A program made the position numbers and the translations under genes. From Martelella endophytica (GTDB lineage Bacteria; Pseudomonadota; Alphaproteobacteria; Rhizobiales; Rhizobiaceae): a stretch of DNA of 64,000 bases. This document shows, one piece after another, positions 1 through 9,789 of this stretch (position 1 is the stretch's first letter; every line of letters starts with the position of its first letter). Below the pieces are notes generated by a model that was not told the DNA's origin, made no database searches, and saw nothing but the letters and a program-made list of their open reading frames with translations. The stretch is from positions 2,570,405 to 2,634,404 of the forward strand of contig NZ_CP010803.1 in the NCBI RefSeq assembly GCF_000960975.1, written 5' to 3'.

Positions 1-1
1 T

Positions 2-559
2 GCTGTTCAGGCCGCGATCGGCAAGACTTGCCTCGTCCGCTTCGACAACAACAAGTATTCCGTACTGTCGACCGCTGTGGGCCGTCCGGCCGAGATCCAC
101 GCATACGCTGAGCACATCGTCATTCGCCAGGATGGCGTCGAGATCGGTCAGCATGAGCGCTGCTTCGGCCGCGGCGAGACGATCTATAATCCCTGGCATT
201 ATGTACCGGTCCTGACCCGCAAGCCGGGAGCACTCAGAAACGGCGCGCCCTTCCATGACTGGGTTCTGCCGGCTGCCATGGAGAAGGTGCGCCGTCGGCT
301 AAAGGCCATGGCTGACGGTGATCGTCAGATGGTGTCGATCCTGGAATGTGTAGGGCTGGACGGACTTCCCGCTGTCGAGGCGGCCTGCCAGGAAGCGCTC
401 GATCAAGGCGTGTTCTCGGCCGCCATCATCATCAATATCCTGGCTCGCAATCGTGATCCGCAGCCACCCGCCATTCTCTCCATTCCCGACGCCCTTCGTC
501 TGACCCATGAGCCTCTGGCAGATTGCGCACGTTACGATAGCCTCCGGAGGGCAAGCTGA
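2..559 (+). CDS. istA: IS21-family transposase IstA, C-terminal part (5' truncated by window)
   Basis: The frame is open from the first bases of the window, so this is the last ~185 residues of a larger protein. The fragment has the beta-strand-rich C-terminal region of IstA ([20 protein letters not shown]), which follows the DDE catalytic core in full proteins, then a basic helical tail. The catalytic residues themselves lie to the left of the window. The stop is one base before the istB start codon, as expected for a translationally coupled istAB pair. Identification rests on the C-terminal sequence plus the adjacent istB. Confidence 0.85.
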   Translation, partial: AVQAAIGKTCLVRFDNNKYSVLSTAVGRPAEIHAYAEHIVIRQDGVEIGQHERCFGRGETIYNPWHYVPVLTRKPGALRNGAPFHDWVLPAAMEKVRRRLKAMADGDRQMVSILECVGLDGLPAVEAACQEALDQGVFSAAIIINILARNRDPQPPAILSIPDALRLTHEPLADCARYDSLRRAS

Positions 560-560
560 T

Positions 561-1295
561 ATGGAACGATCCCAAATCCTCGACATGATGGGTGCGCTGA
601 AGCTGTTCGGTATGCGTGGCGCCTACGACGAGATCATGGCCTCCGGTATCAAGCGGCAGCATGAGCCGCCGCGCATCGTGGGTAACCTGCTGCAGTCTGA
701 GATCGCCGAGAAGCAGGCGCGCTCCATCAAATACCAGCTCACCGTCGCCAAGTTGCCGCTGGCTAAGGACATTGATGACTTCGACTTCTCGGATACGCCG
801 GTCAACGAAGGATTGGTCCGCCAGCTCGCCACAGGCGACTTCCTCTCTCCGCAACATAACCTGGTTCTGGTCGGCGGAACGGGAACAGGAAAGTCGCATT
901 TGTCGATCGCACTTGCCCGCGCCCTGATCCGCAACGGGGCAAGAGGACGGTTCTTCAATGTTGTCGACCTCGTCAATCAGCTCGAGACAGAAGCACGAAA
1001 TGGCAAACAAGGGCGGCTCGCCGACTTCATCACCAGACTCGACTTCGTTATCATGGATGAACTGGGGTATCTTCCGTTTGCCCAGGCTGGTGGCCAGCTT
1101 CTCTTCCATCTGGTCAGCAGGCTCTACGAGCGCACATCAATCATCGTCACCACCAATCTTGCATTCGGCGAGTGGCCAGCCGTGTTTGGCGACGCAAAGA
1201 TGACCGCTGCGCTCCTCGACCGGCTCACGCACCACTGCGAGATCATCGAAACCGGAAACGAATCCTGGCGCTTCAGAAACCGTTCTCAAAGCTAA
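561..1295 (+). CDS. istB: IS21-like element helper ATPase IstB
   Basis: A 244-aa AAA+ ATPase of the IstB/DnaC type that assists the IstA transposase in target selection. A Walker A motif GGTGTGKS lies at residues 105-112 and a Walker B stretch [11 protein letters not shown] follows. The ATG at 561 is preferred to an upstream in-frame start because it sits just after the istA stop and has a good Shine-Dalgarno sequence (ggagg, about ten bases upstream). Length matches the shorter IstB subgroup. It differs clearly from the 292-aa IstB at 56790-57668, so the two IS elements are not copies of each other. Confidence 0.93.
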   Translation: MERSQILDMMGALKLFGMRGAYDEIMASGIKRQHEPPRIVGNLLQSEIAEKQARSIKYQLTVAKLPLAKDIDDFDFSDTPVNEGLVRQLATGDFLSPQHNLVLVGGTGTGKSHLSIALARALIRNGARGRFFNVVDLVNQLETEARNGKQGRLADFITRLDFVIMDELGYLPFAQAGGQLLFHLVSRLYERTSIIVTTNLAFGEWPAVFGDAKMTAALLDRLTHHCEIIETGNESWRFRNRSQS

Positions 1296-1442
1296 AGCCG
1301 AAGAAGCCAAACAACCCGCGCCCGCAAGCCTCTACGCTAAATTGATGGCTCCGGGCCTGCGCGCGCTGATCGCCGAGTGCAACCCAAGGGAGGGGTTCCT
1401 TTTGGACGCCTAAATGGGGTCCCATTACAACGCTGATTGACA

Positions 1443-2146
1443 TCCGTCGCGACGTCGTTGACAGTCCAGCTCAGCTCCGCCTGGGCGTCGAGATAGAAGC
1501 CGGCGGCGCCGAACCAGGTCAGCGTGCCGGCAAAACGGTAGTCATCGGGGTAGATCTTGCTGATGCCGTGCGGTGGGAAAAGCCTGGCATCGCCTGGTTG
1601 ATAGCGGGTACTGAAGCTGCCGATCAGGATCCCGGCGTCACTGTCGAAGAAAATACCATCGAGCCCCGCGTTCAGATTGGCGGGTGTCATGTTCTGCCTG
1701 CCATCGCTGCCAGGGCGAACGGGATTGTCGATCGGCTTTCCGGTTCGCACCCAGGCAGCACTCGGCGCAGGCCAGGTCGAGATGGCCTCTCCGTCCTCGT
1801 ACCGGTTGCCGGAGCGCTGCTTGAGAGACGGCGGCGCTGGCATGTCGAACAGATCATAGGTGTCCTGTTGCGGAACATAGGCGCTTGTTCCATCGGCCGC
1901 GCCATCCTTTTCGGCATCATCACCGCCGACAGGCCACTGGCGGCTCGCATGGGATGTCGCGTGCGGCGTGCCTTGATCCGGTATGGCCGGTGGCGACCGC
2001 ACCATGCCAGCGTCGGCGGCCCGCGCGGACGGGGCACACGACAGCGCGTTCAGGGCCGAAGCCAGGATCAGGGCATAAGCTCGGGACTGGATATGATGAA
2101 TGCAATTGTCGTGGTCACCGGCGCTTCTTCTGCGTGACGGGGGCAT
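1443..2146 (-). pseudogene. Autotransporter-type outer membrane protein, N-terminal fragment cut by IS21 element
   Basis: The reading frame runs leftward from about 2146 and enters the IS end at 1442. Near the N-terminus is a hydrophobic, alanine-rich segment ending in an ARAADA cleavage-like site, consistent with a signal peptide. Residues ~130-235 carry the early strands of an autotransporter beta-barrel: a QRSGNR motif, a NLNAGLDGIFF strand with the usual glycine/aromatic pattern, and a GTLTWFGAAGFYLDAQAEL strand. The rest of the barrel must lie left of the IS, outside the window. The passenger is very short (about 100 residues), so the gene may have been reduced before the insertion. The exact start codon is uncertain. 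Family assignment comes from barrel motifs only. Confidence 0.65.
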
Positions 2147-2464
2147 CTGCGATAACCTTCAGTTTAGGTTACCCGCCAGACAATCGGTTATCTGATTATA
2201 TATTTCAATATAACTAGTATTATTTTAATAATATTCCAAATTTCGTAATTATATTACAGGTTTATTTACTATATAACATGGCTATTCTTTTGTTTGGGGC
2301 CGTGGCGAGTGTGGCGATCGCTGGCCGCCAAGTGATTGCCCGACGGGTGGTATCCCGGGAGCAAGGGGGGCGTGCGATCACGTCTTCTTGCTGTCGCGCT
2401 GGTATTACGCTGCGCTAAATTGTGATACGTTAGGTTCGGTCGCGCCAGCAACGAGCAAAGAAAA
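2147..2464. other. AT-rich divergent intergenic region
   Basis: No coding sequence is seen here. About 100 bp (2180-2280) are strikingly AT-rich compared with the rest of the window, with several TATAAT-like hexamers. It separates the disrupted autotransporter gene (leftward) from the GGDEF/EAL gene (rightward), so both promoters probably lie here. No specific operator could be identified. Confidence 0.4.
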
Positions 2465-5400
2465 TTGAACACAAACCTGACAGACCAACAACGCGAGCAT
2501 CGACGCCTTGCCGCGCTTGAAAGGCTGGAGGTGGTCGACACCGAGCCGGAAGCGGAATTCGATTCGCTCGCCAGGGCTGCCGCGCTTGTCTGCGGCACAC
2601 CGATCTCTCTGATTTCGCTGATCGAAAAGGACCGGCAATGGTTCAAGGCCAATGTCGGCCTGGGAGACCTGCAGGAAACCGAAAGGCGCCTGTCGTTTTG
2701 CACCCACGTGATCGAGGGCAACGACATTATGGAGGTGAACGACGCCACCAAGGACAGGCGCTTTTCGAATAATCCGTTCGTCACCGGCGACGCCAACATT
2801 CGCTTTTACGCCGGTGTTCCGTTGACGCTTTCGGGCGGAGAGAATGTCGGTTCGCTCTGCGTCATCGATCATCAGGTGCGGCATCTTTCAGACGATCAGA
2901 GGGAAATCCTCTGGAACCTCGCGCAGGCTGCGGTCAGGGCACTTGAGGTTCGCAGGGCGGCCCTGCACGAGAGGGAGCTGCTTTCGCTCGCCGCCCAGTC
3001 GCATTCCATTCTCCAGCATAGCGAAGACGCCATTCTGACGATGGATATGGACGGGGTGATCACCCAGTGGAACAGCGCTGCCGAGCGCATGTTCGGTTAT
3101 TCGGCCGGGGAAGCGAAGGGTGCTTCCGTCGGCATCATCCTCACCGAGGATCAGCGCGCGCGCGCTCAGTCGCCCGTCGCGAGGCTGGATACTCCCGGCA
3201 AGGCCCGCACCTTCCGCACCGAACGACAGCACAAGGATGGCGGGCGCATCCCGGTCTCCGTTTCGATCGGCCCGGTGGTATCGAAAGACGGCCATATCGA
3301 AGGAGCCACCGAGACCATTCGCGATATCTCGGACATTCTCGAGGCTCAGAAGGAGCTTGAGGAAACCGAGCGCCGGCTTGGACAGATCATAGAGGGCACC
3401 CGTGCCGGGACGTGGGAATGGAATGTCGCCTCCGGGCAAAACAGGGTGAATTCCCGGTGGGCCCGCATGCTGGGCTATTCCCTGGCGGAACTCGAACCGG
3501 TGACGATCGCGACCTTCACCGCTCTTGCCCATCCCGATGACTGGATCGAAGCCGACAGGCGGCTCAAGGCGCATTTCAGCGGCGCCACGGATTTTTACGA
3601 GACCGAAATCCGGATGCGACACAAGGACGGCCACTGGGTCTGGGTCGAAAGTCGTGGTCGGGTTCTGACACGCGATGCGGATGGCGCGCCCGAGTGGATG
3701 TTCGGCACGCATCAGGACATTTCCGAGAAGAAAGAGGAAGAGGAACAGCTTCGCCAGAGCCAGGCATTCCTGGACAGGACCGGGCAGATTGCCGGCGTGG
3801 GCGGCTGGGAGCTCGACCTGGTCGAGGGCACCGTTCACTGGTCCGATGAAACCTGCCGCATTCATGGCCTGGAGCCCGGTTTCCGGCCGAGCCTTGAGGA
3901 GGCCATCGGTTTCTACACCCCGCAGTCGCAGCCGGTCGTCCAGGCGGCTGTCGAGGAGTGCATTGCGACTGGCAAGGGCTTTGATCTCGAATTGCAGCTT
4001 GTCACCGCCAAAGGGGCGCTGATCTGGATCCGTGCATTCGGATCGGCGCAGTTCGAAGACGGCCGGGCGGTGCGGCTCATCGGGGCCTTTCAGAACATCG
4101 ACGAGAAGGTCGCCCAGCGGACCGCGATTGAGGCGATCAACAACCGCTTCACGATTGCCACCGAAAACGGCCGTATCGGTGTCTGGGATGCCGACCTGAC
4201 GACCGGAAAGACTATCTATTCAGACATCTGGTGCGCGCTTCTCGGCTACACGCCCGAGGAACTGTCCGATGATGGCGACCGGTGGCAGGACTTTCTTCAT
4301 CCCGACGATCGCGCGCGCGCGCTGAAGGCCGATGCCGCGCATATCCGCGGCGAGGAACCGTTCTTCGAGGAACAGTTCCGCATGCGTCACAAGGATGGAC
4401 GCTGGATCTGGATTCTCGACCGCGGCGAGGTGGTGGCGCGGGATGAGGAAGGCCGGCCTTTGCGTATGATCGGCACCCACACCGACATCACCCGCCAGAA
4501 ACGCGAGGAGGAGGAACGTCTGCTGATGGGCCAGCGTATGGCGATTGCCGCCGATAATGGTGGCATCGGCATATGGGAGGTCGAGCTTGAAGGCGAAGTG
4601 GTGCGCTGGGATGCGTGGATGTATCGCCTGTACGGTCTGTCTGAAGACACCGACAGGCCGCTGCGGGAGCTCTGGCGCGAATATACCCATCCAGACGACA
4701 TCGAACGCGTCGCCGCCGCCGTCTGGCGCGCCGTCGATGGAACCGAGCCCATGGAAGAAGAGTACCGGATCATCTGGTCGGATGGGTCCATCCATCATCT
4801 GCACGTCTCGGCCCGCCTTGTTCACGGCACGGACGGGGGATCGCCACGGCTCGTCGGTGCCGCCTGGGATGTCACGGATGAGCGAGAGATGGCGCTTGCG
4901 CTCGCCGAGCAGCACGAGTTGATGCAGGTGACCCTGACATCCATTGGCGACGCGGTGATCACCACGGATGCCGGCGGCCGTGTGCGCTGGCTGAACCCGA
5001 TTGCCGAACAGATGACCGGCTGGGCCGCAGAAGATGCCGAGGGGCGGCCATCGGATGAGGTCTTTCACATCATCCATGAAGAGACCCGCGAACGGGCGCT
5101 CGATCCCATCAGCACCTGTCTTGAGCTCAAGCAGATCGTCGGCTTGCCGGAAGATACGGTTCTGATCTCGCAGAGCGGCACGGAGTTCGCGATCGAGGAT
5201 TCCTGCGCGCCGATCAGGGGCGGCGACGGGACCGTGCTCGGCGCCGTTCTCGTCTTCCACGATGTCAGCGAACAGAGGCGGCTTTCGCGCGAAATGTCCT
5301 ATCGGGCGAGCCACGACCAGTTGACGGGGCTGATCAACCGCTCCGAATTCGAACGGCGCCTGCATAAGCTCTTCGAGCGCGCCCATGCCCGCGGACCGGA

Positions 5401-6586
5401 ATCGGTGCTTCTCTACATCGATCTCGACCGGTTCAAGATCGTCAACGACAGCTGCGGCCATTCCGTCGGCGACGAGCTGCTGCGAAAGGTCAGCCAGATC
5501 ATGCTGGGCATTGTCCGTTCCACCGACACGCTGGCGCGGCTCGGCGGCGACGAGTTTGCGGTGATCGTTGAAAACTGCACATCGGAAATCGCCCTTCACA
5601 TCGCCCAGACGATTTGCGACGAGGTCGGCGGTTTCCGGCTCGTCCACGACGGTCGTCAGTACAGTATCGGCGCCAGCGTCGGCCTTGTCGGCATCAACGG
5701 ATCGGCGCCGAGCGTCGCCTCCGTGCTGCAGGCCGCGGACGCTGCCTGTTATGCGGCCAAGGAAGAGGGCCGCAACCGGGTCCACGTCTGGAAGGAAAAG
5801 GACGAGGCCATCCAGGCAAGGCTCGGCGAAACCGGCTGGGTTTCGCGCATCGAGCAGGCGCTGCGCGAGGACGGTTTTGTCCTCTATGCCCAGAAGATCG
5901 TTCCCTTCTCGGGGGAAACCGAAAGGACGCATGTCGAGCTTCTGTTGCGCATGCTCGGTGCAGACGGTGGGATCATCGGACCGGACGCCTTCCTGCCGGC
6001 AGCCGAGCGCTTCAATCTCGCGCCGCGCATCGACCGCTGGGTCTTTTCCCGCGCCCTTGCCTGGATGCGGAAGGCCGGCGCCGGGGAGGGGGACATCGTT
6101 TCCGTCAACCTTTCCGGCCAGTCGATCGGCGATCGCGCCTTCCACAAGTTTGCCCTCGGGCTCATCGACACTGTCGGGGCAGGTATGGAGAAAAGCCTGT
6201 GCATCGAGATCACCGAAACCGCCGTGATCTCGAACATGGCCGAAGCCATGGATTTCATCGGCGCAATGCGGTCGCGGGGCGTGTTGATCGCGCTCGATGA
6301 TTTCGGCGCCGGTGCCTCGTCCTTCAGCTATCTCAAACGCTTCTCCATCGATTTCCTGAAGATCGACGGTCAGTTCTCGCAGGGGCTTATAGCAAGCCAC
6401 CCGGTCGATGAAGCGACGATCCGTTGCTTCGTCGAAATGGCGCGGGTGCTGCAGATCAGGACCGTTGCCGAGTGCGTTTCCGACGAGTGCATCGCCGGAC
6501 GGCTGAGCGAAATGGGCGTCGATCTGGCGCAGGGCTACGCCTTTCACCTCCCGGAGCCCGCCGGCAACATATCTTTTGGCGACTGA
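2465..6586 (+). CDS. GAF-(PAS)6-GGDEF-EAL cyclic-di-GMP signalling protein
   Basis: A 1373-aa cytoplasmic sensor likely to make and/or degrade cyclic di-GMP. Domain order: GAF (residues ~20-165), six PAS or PAS/PAC units (~170-290, 300-420, 435-550, 560-680, 690-810, 815-940), GGDEF (~950-1110) and EAL (~1120-1370). The cyclase signature is intact (LARLGGDEFAVIVE, GGDEF near residue 1027). In the phosphodiesterase domain the EAL position reads VELLLRM, a common ELL variant. Other metal and base residues are present: NLSGQS, EITET, ALDDFGAG, FLKIDG and QGYAFHLP. No membrane segments are seen. The best start is a TTG at 2465, just before the GAF-type N-terminus; its ribosome binding site is weak. 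Input signals are unknown; repeated PAS units suggest redox, light or small-ligand sensing. Confidence 0.93.
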   Translation: MNTNLTDQQREHRRLAALERLEVVDTEPEAEFDSLARAAALVCGTPISLISLIEKDRQWFKANVGLGDLQETERRLSFCTHVIEGNDIMEVNDATKDRRFSNNPFVTGDANIRFYAGVPLTLSGGENVGSLCVIDHQVRHLSDDQREILWNLAQAAVRALEVRRAALHERELLSLAAQSHSILQHSEDAILTMDMDGVITQWNSAAERMFGYSAGEAKGASVGIILTEDQRARAQSPVARLDTPGKARTFRTERQHKDGGRIPVSVSIGPVVSKDGHIEGATETIRDISDILEAQKELEETERRLGQIIEGTRAGTWEWNVASGQNRVNSRWARMLGYSLAELEPVTIATFTALAHPDDWIEADRRLKAHFSGATDFYETEIRMRHKDGHWVWVESRGRVLTRDADGAPEWMFGTHQDISEKKEEEEQLRQSQAFLDRTGQIAGVGGWELDLVEGTVHWSDETCRIHGLEPGFRPSLEEAIGFYTPQSQPVVQAAVEECIATGKGFDLELQLVTAKGALIWIRAFGSAQFEDGRAVRLIGAFQNIDEKVAQRTAIEAINNRFTIATENGRIGVWDADLTTGKTIYSDIWCALLGYTPEELSDDGDRWQDFLHPDDRARALKADAAHIRGEEPFFEEQFRMRHKDGRWIWILDRGEVVARDEEGRPLRMIGTHTDITRQKREEEERLLMGQRMAIAADNGGIGIWEVELEGEVVRWDAWMYRLYGLSEDTDRPLRELWREYTHPDDIERVAAAVWRAVDGTEPMEEEYRIIWSDGSIHHLHVSARLVHGTDGGSPRLVGAAWDVTDEREMALALAEQHELMQVTLTSIGDAVITTDAGGRVRWLNPIAEQMTGWAAEDAEGRPSDEVFHIIHEETRERALDPISTCLELKQIVGLPEDTVLISQSGTEFAIEDSCAPIRGGDGTVLGAVLVFHDVSEQRRLSREMSYRASHDQLTGLINRSEFERRLHKLFERAHARGPESVLLYIDLDRFKIVNDSCGHSVGDELLRKVSQIMLGIVRSTDTLARLGGDEFAVIVENCTSEIALHIAQTICDEVGGFRLVHDGRQYSIGASVGLVGINGSAPSVASVLQAADAACYAAKEEGRNRVHVWKEKDEAIQARLGETGWVSRIEQALREDGFVLYAQKIVPFSGETERTHVELLLRMLGADGGIIGPDAFLPAAERFNLAPRIDRWVFSRALAWMRKAGAGEGDIVSVNLSGQSIGDRAFHKFALGLIDTVGAGMEKSLCIEITETAVISNMAEAMDFIGAMRSRGVLIALDDFGAGASSFSYLKRFSIDFLKIDGQFSQGLIASHPVDEATIRCFVEMARVLQIRTVAECVSDECIAGRLSEMGVDLAQGYAFHLPEPAGNISFGD

Positions 6587-6801
6587 TCCGGCGTCTTGCT
6601 TGGCGCGCCGTTTTTCAGGAACCAGATCGCCCCTCTTGGAATTTTGCAACAGGTACGCCCATGCGGGCTTGCACCTTTTTCGGAGGCAGGGTCTATTTCA
6701 GGCCCGCCGTCCTCCGGCGCCGATCGTCGGCGCTGGCTTTGACGGACGGCAGCCGACCTTTTGAAACCATATGGCGCATATGCGCATCGGAAGTTTGAAC
6801 C

Positions 6802-8280
6802 ATGGCTATCTCAGAAAAACTCCTGTCGCGACTGAAAGACCCCTCCCTTGTCACCGAGAAGGCGCTGATCGCCGGCGAATGGGTTGGCGCGAGCGCGGGG
6901 AGCGCCACCTTCGAGGTCACCAATCCTGCGAATGGCGACGTGATTGCGACGCTGCCCGACCTGGGCCGCGCCGAGACCGCCCGTGCGATTGACGCTGCCT
7001 ATACCGCGCAGAAGACATGGGCCGCGAAGACGGGTAAGGAGCGCGCTGCGATCCTGCGCCGCCTCTATGACCTGATGGTCAAGAACGCCGATGACCTTGC
7101 CGCCATCCTGACGATGGAAATGGGCAAGCCGCTGGCCGAAGCCAAGGGTGAAATCCTCTATGGTGCCTCCTATGTCGAATGGTTCGGCGAGGAGGCGAAA
7201 CGCATCTATGGCGATACAATCCCCGGTCACCAGGCCGACAAGCGGATCATCGTCATCAAGCAGCCGGTCGGTGTCGTCGGCGCGATCACGCCCTGGAACT
7301 TCCCCAACGCCATGCTTGCCCGCAAGTTCGCGCCCGCGATCGCTGCCGGCTGCGCGATGATCTCGAAGCCTGCCTCCGAAACGCCGCTCTCCGCCCTGGC
7401 TCTGGCACTGCTTGCGGAGCGCGCCGGCCTTCCGGCGGGCGTCTTCAGCGTCGTCACATCGTCCGATTCCGCCTCGATCGGCAAGGAGTTCACCGAAAAC
7501 GACAAGGTCCGAAAACTCACCTTCACCGGCTCGACCAATGTCGGCAGGATCCTGATGCGTCAGGGCGCCGACCAGATCATGAAGCTCGGGCTGGAACTCG
7601 GTGGCAATGCGCCGTTCATTGTCTTTGATGATGCCGATCTCGATGCGGCGGTCGAAGGGGCGATGGTCTCGAAATATCGCAACAACGGCCAGACCTGTGT
7701 CTGCGCCAACCGGCTCTATGTCCAGGCCGGCGTCTATGACGAATTCGCGCGCAAGCTCTCCGAAAAGGTTGCCGAACTCAAGGTCGGCGACGGCTTCGAG
7801 GAGGGCGTCAAAGCCGGCCCGCTGATCACCGAAAAGGCGCTCGAAAAGGTCGAGGAGCACATCGCCGACGCCGTTTCCTCGGGTGCGAGGATATTGCTCG
7901 GCGGCAAGCCGGACGAGAAGGGTGGCCTATTCTTCCAGCCGACCGTGCTGACCGGCGTGACCAGCGAGATGAAGGTCGCCCGCGAGGAGACCTTCGGACC
8001 GGTCGCGCCGCTGTTCCGTTTCGAGACGGAAGAAGACGTGATCGCGATGGCCAACAACACCGAATTCGGGCTCGCCTCCTATTTCTATGCCAAGGACATG
8101 TCGAAGGTGTTCCGGGTTGCCGAAGCGCTGGAATACGGCATGGTCGGCATCAATACCGGCCTGATTTCGACCGAGGTCGCGCCCTTCGGCGGCATCAAGC
8201 AGTCTGGCCAGGGGCGCGAGGGCTCCAAATACGGCATCGAAGACTATCTGGAGATCAAATATCTCTGCCTGAGTGTCTAG
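6802..8280 (+). CDS. gabD: NADP-dependent succinate-semialdehyde dehydrogenase
   Basis: A 492-aa aldehyde dehydrogenase matching the GabD group, which oxidises succinate semialdehyde to succinate in the GABA shunt. It shows the conserved PWNFPN segment, the catalytic glutamate in LELGGNAPFIVFDDAD and the catalytic cysteine in NNGQTCVCANRLYV, plus the C-terminal GGIKQSGQGREGSKYG motif typical of SSADHs. Length is normal for the family. The ATG at 6802 gives the expected N-terminus. It stands alone, 215 bp after the GGDEF/EAL gene; no gabT is visible nearby. A related semialdehyde substrate is possible, but the GabD-type motifs make SSADH the first choice. Confidence 0.92.
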   Translation: MAISEKLLSRLKDPSLVTEKALIAGEWVGASAGSATFEVTNPANGDVIATLPDLGRAETARAIDAAYTAQKTWAAKTGKERAAILRRLYDLMVKNADDLAAILTMEMGKPLAEAKGEILYGASYVEWFGEEAKRIYGDTIPGHQADKRIIVIKQPVGVVGAITPWNFPNAMLARKFAPAIAAGCAMISKPASETPLSALALALLAERAGLPAGVFSVVTSSDSASIGKEFTENDKVRKLTFTGSTNVGRILMRQGADQIMKLGLELGGNAPFIVFDDADLDAAVEGAMVSKYRNNGQTCVCANRLYVQAGVYDEFARKLSEKVAELKVGDGFEEGVKAGPLITEKALEKVEEHIADAVSSGARILLGGKPDEKGGLFFQPTVLTGVTSEMKVAREETFGPVAPLFRFETEEDVIAMANNTEFGLASYFYAKDMSKVFRVAEALEYGMVGINTGLISTEVAPFGGIKQSGQGREGSKYGIEDYLEIKYLCLSV

Positions 8281-8311
8281 GCTGCTGGCGAAAGCCTGGA
8301 GGGTTTGAGGG

Positions 8312-8331
8312 GCACCCGCGTTAAGCGGGCG
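8312..8331. terminator. Stem-loop between convergent genes
   Basis: The sequence gcacccgc-gttaa-gcgggcgc forms a GC-rich hairpin with one mismatch between gabD (rightward) and the TIGR03032 gene (leftward). There is no clear T-run on either side, so it is a possible rather than a proven bidirectional terminator. Confidence 0.45.
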
Positions 8332-8341
8332 CACTTTCCGT

Positions 8342-9514
8342 CTATCCCGCCGGGTGCCAGCCGCGTTCGGTGAGCGGCTGGTCGGGCGCTTCGATGGTGA
8401 TGAAGCTTGCGAGTTCCGGGCCGAAGGTCGGCAGCGCCATCGGGCAGCGCACGCCGGGAAGCACGCGCACGTCGAAGAGTTCCTTGATACCGCCTTCGAG
8501 CCGCAGCCATTCGACGATGTCTCCATTGGCCGTGTTGATGATCTGCAGGCCGCACCAGGCATCCGCACGCCGCTTTTCCAGTTCGTCCTGCAGGTTGAGG
8601 CCCGAAAACACACCCTCGCGGCGGGCAAGCGACAGGCCGACGAAGGCATGGCCGTCGTGGAAGGAGAGGCCGCGCAGGAAGCCCGGGCAGAAGGCCACCT
8701 GTTCGCGCTGCTTGCTCTGAAGATCCAGCCGGGTGAGATAACCGTTGCCCGAATCGAGGAACCACAGCGCGCCTTTGTAGAGCCGCGGCGAATGCGGCAT
8801 CGACAGGCCCTCGGCGACGATTTCATCGGTCTCGATATCGACGATGACGCCGCCGTCGCGGCGCTCGTTGCGCCAGCCATCGACGATGTCGGTGGTGGAA
8901 ACCGAGGTGACGAAGCGGGGCACGCCGTTTTCCATGGCAAGCCCGTTAAGGTGGCAGCGATCCTCCGGCGCCAGCTTGGAAATATAGGGCGGCCGCCAGA
9001 CCGGCTTGAAGGAATGGGCGATGCTGTCGGTCGCAAGACAGGAATATTTGGTGTTGACGAAGAGCAGCCTGCCGGCCGTATCGACGCCCAGTTCGTGGAC
9101 ATCGAGATCCGACACCGTCTGTCCCCGGCGCGGAACGTAGAGCTTGTCGAAGCTCTCATTGGCCCGTTCATTGGGCCCGAGCACGTTTTCGAAGCGCCAT
9201 ATCTGGGCGAGGCCTGCCAGCAGCAGCCGCTGGGCGTCGCCGATCAGGCCCATGGCGCGCACGAAGTTGCGCTGGTGGATCGAGAGCGCGCCGTTCGGCA
9301 GCACGCCGACCAGGAAAAGCTGTCCGGTCTGGTAGGAGGTGAAGGCGAGCGAGCAGCCATGCATGGCGAGCCATTGCGGAAAGCCGCGCGAGCAGGTGAT
9401 GCTGGTCTGCAGGACGGCCGGATCGACGGTGGCGCCGGGGATATCCGCAGTGGCCTGCTGGTCCGCCGTCGGGGTGTCGGCCGCGCCGGTTGCGTCGCTC
9501 TGGCCTTCGGTCAT
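8342..9514 (-). CDS. TIGR03032-family protein of unknown function
   Basis: About 390 residues matching the TIGR03032 family of conserved, functionally uncharacterised proteins. Characteristic stretches are LAFTSYQTGQLFLVG, a run of beta-propeller-like strands around DLDVHELGVDTAGR, NTKYSCLAT, and EDRCHLNGLAMENG. No signal peptide or membrane segment is visible, so it is probably cytoplasmic. The ATG at 9514 has GAAGAG upstream; a GTG nine bases earlier (9523) is also possible. It is divergent from the sulfatase at 9790 and may belong to the same locus. No reaction can be assigned. Confidence 0.85.
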   Translation of the reverse strand: MTEGQSDATGAADTPTADQQATADIPGATVDPAVLQTSITCSRGFPQWLAMHGCSLAFTSYQTGQLFLVGVLPNGALSIHQRNFVRAMGLIGDAQRLLLAGLAQIWRFENVLGPNERANESFDKLYVPRRGQTVSDLDVHELGVDTAGRLLFVNTKYSCLATDSIAHSFKPVWRPPYISKLAPEDRCHLNGLAMENGVPRFVTSVSTTDIVDGWRNERRDGGVIVDIETDEIVAEGLSMPHSPRLYKGALWFLDSGNGYLTRLDLQSKQREQVAFCPGFLRGLSFHDGHAFVGLSLARREGVFSGLNLQDELEKRRADAWCGLQIINTANGDIVEWLRLEGGIKELFDVRVLPGVRCPMALPTFGPELASFITIEAPDQPLTERGWHPAG

Positions 9515-9605
9515 GTCAATCACTCTTCATCGGTATCGGGTTTGCGGCTGCTCAAGAACCGCTAACGCATTCGGCGGAAACGGTCTGCCTTCGTCTGGTA
9601 GAACA

Positions 9606-9632
9606 CCAGAAAAGGTCTGTCATCTTTTCTGG
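9606..9632. promoter_or_regulatory. Inverted repeat in the divergent TIGR03032/sulfatase promoter region
   Basis: A perfect 9-bp inverted repeat, ccagaaaag and cttttctgg, separated by nine bases, lies in the 275-bp region between the two divergent genes. A second, GC-rich hairpin (tggtcgacc / ggccgacca, one mismatch) lies at about 9670-9696. Either could be an operator, for example for the nearby LysR protein, or an mRNA leader structure. This is inferred from symmetry only. Confidence 0.4.
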
Positions 9633-9789
9633 ACGCGAGGACGGACAACAAGTCCGATCAGGGAGGGGCTGGTCGACCGTCCGCTTCGGCCGACCAAGCG
9701 ATAAAATTCCGGCATGGCGTGGGGCTGCCTTTCGACGCCTCCTTTCTCACTGCTTTCGTTATGCTGGCCTGCGGCGACGGAGGAAATCA

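Larger units (their letters stand above)
1..1442 (+). mobile_element. IS21-family insertion sequence, right part (left end outside window)
   Basis: The element contains the end of an IstA transposase followed by a complete IstB helper ATPase, the standard IS21 gene order. Its right end is placed at about 1442, where the sequence reads gctgattgaca; the reverse complement begins TGTCA, the same start as both ends of the second IS21-type element at 56739-59068. About 145 bp of non-coding IS sequence separate istB from this end. It is inserted in an autotransporter-like gene on the minus strand. The left end and the target duplication cannot be seen. Confidence 0.85.

Noticed and set aside
4220..6649. 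809-codon leftward frame opposite the GGDEF/EAL gene
   Set aside because: It is complementary to intact, recognisable catalytic domains; the encoded sequence has no known motifs.
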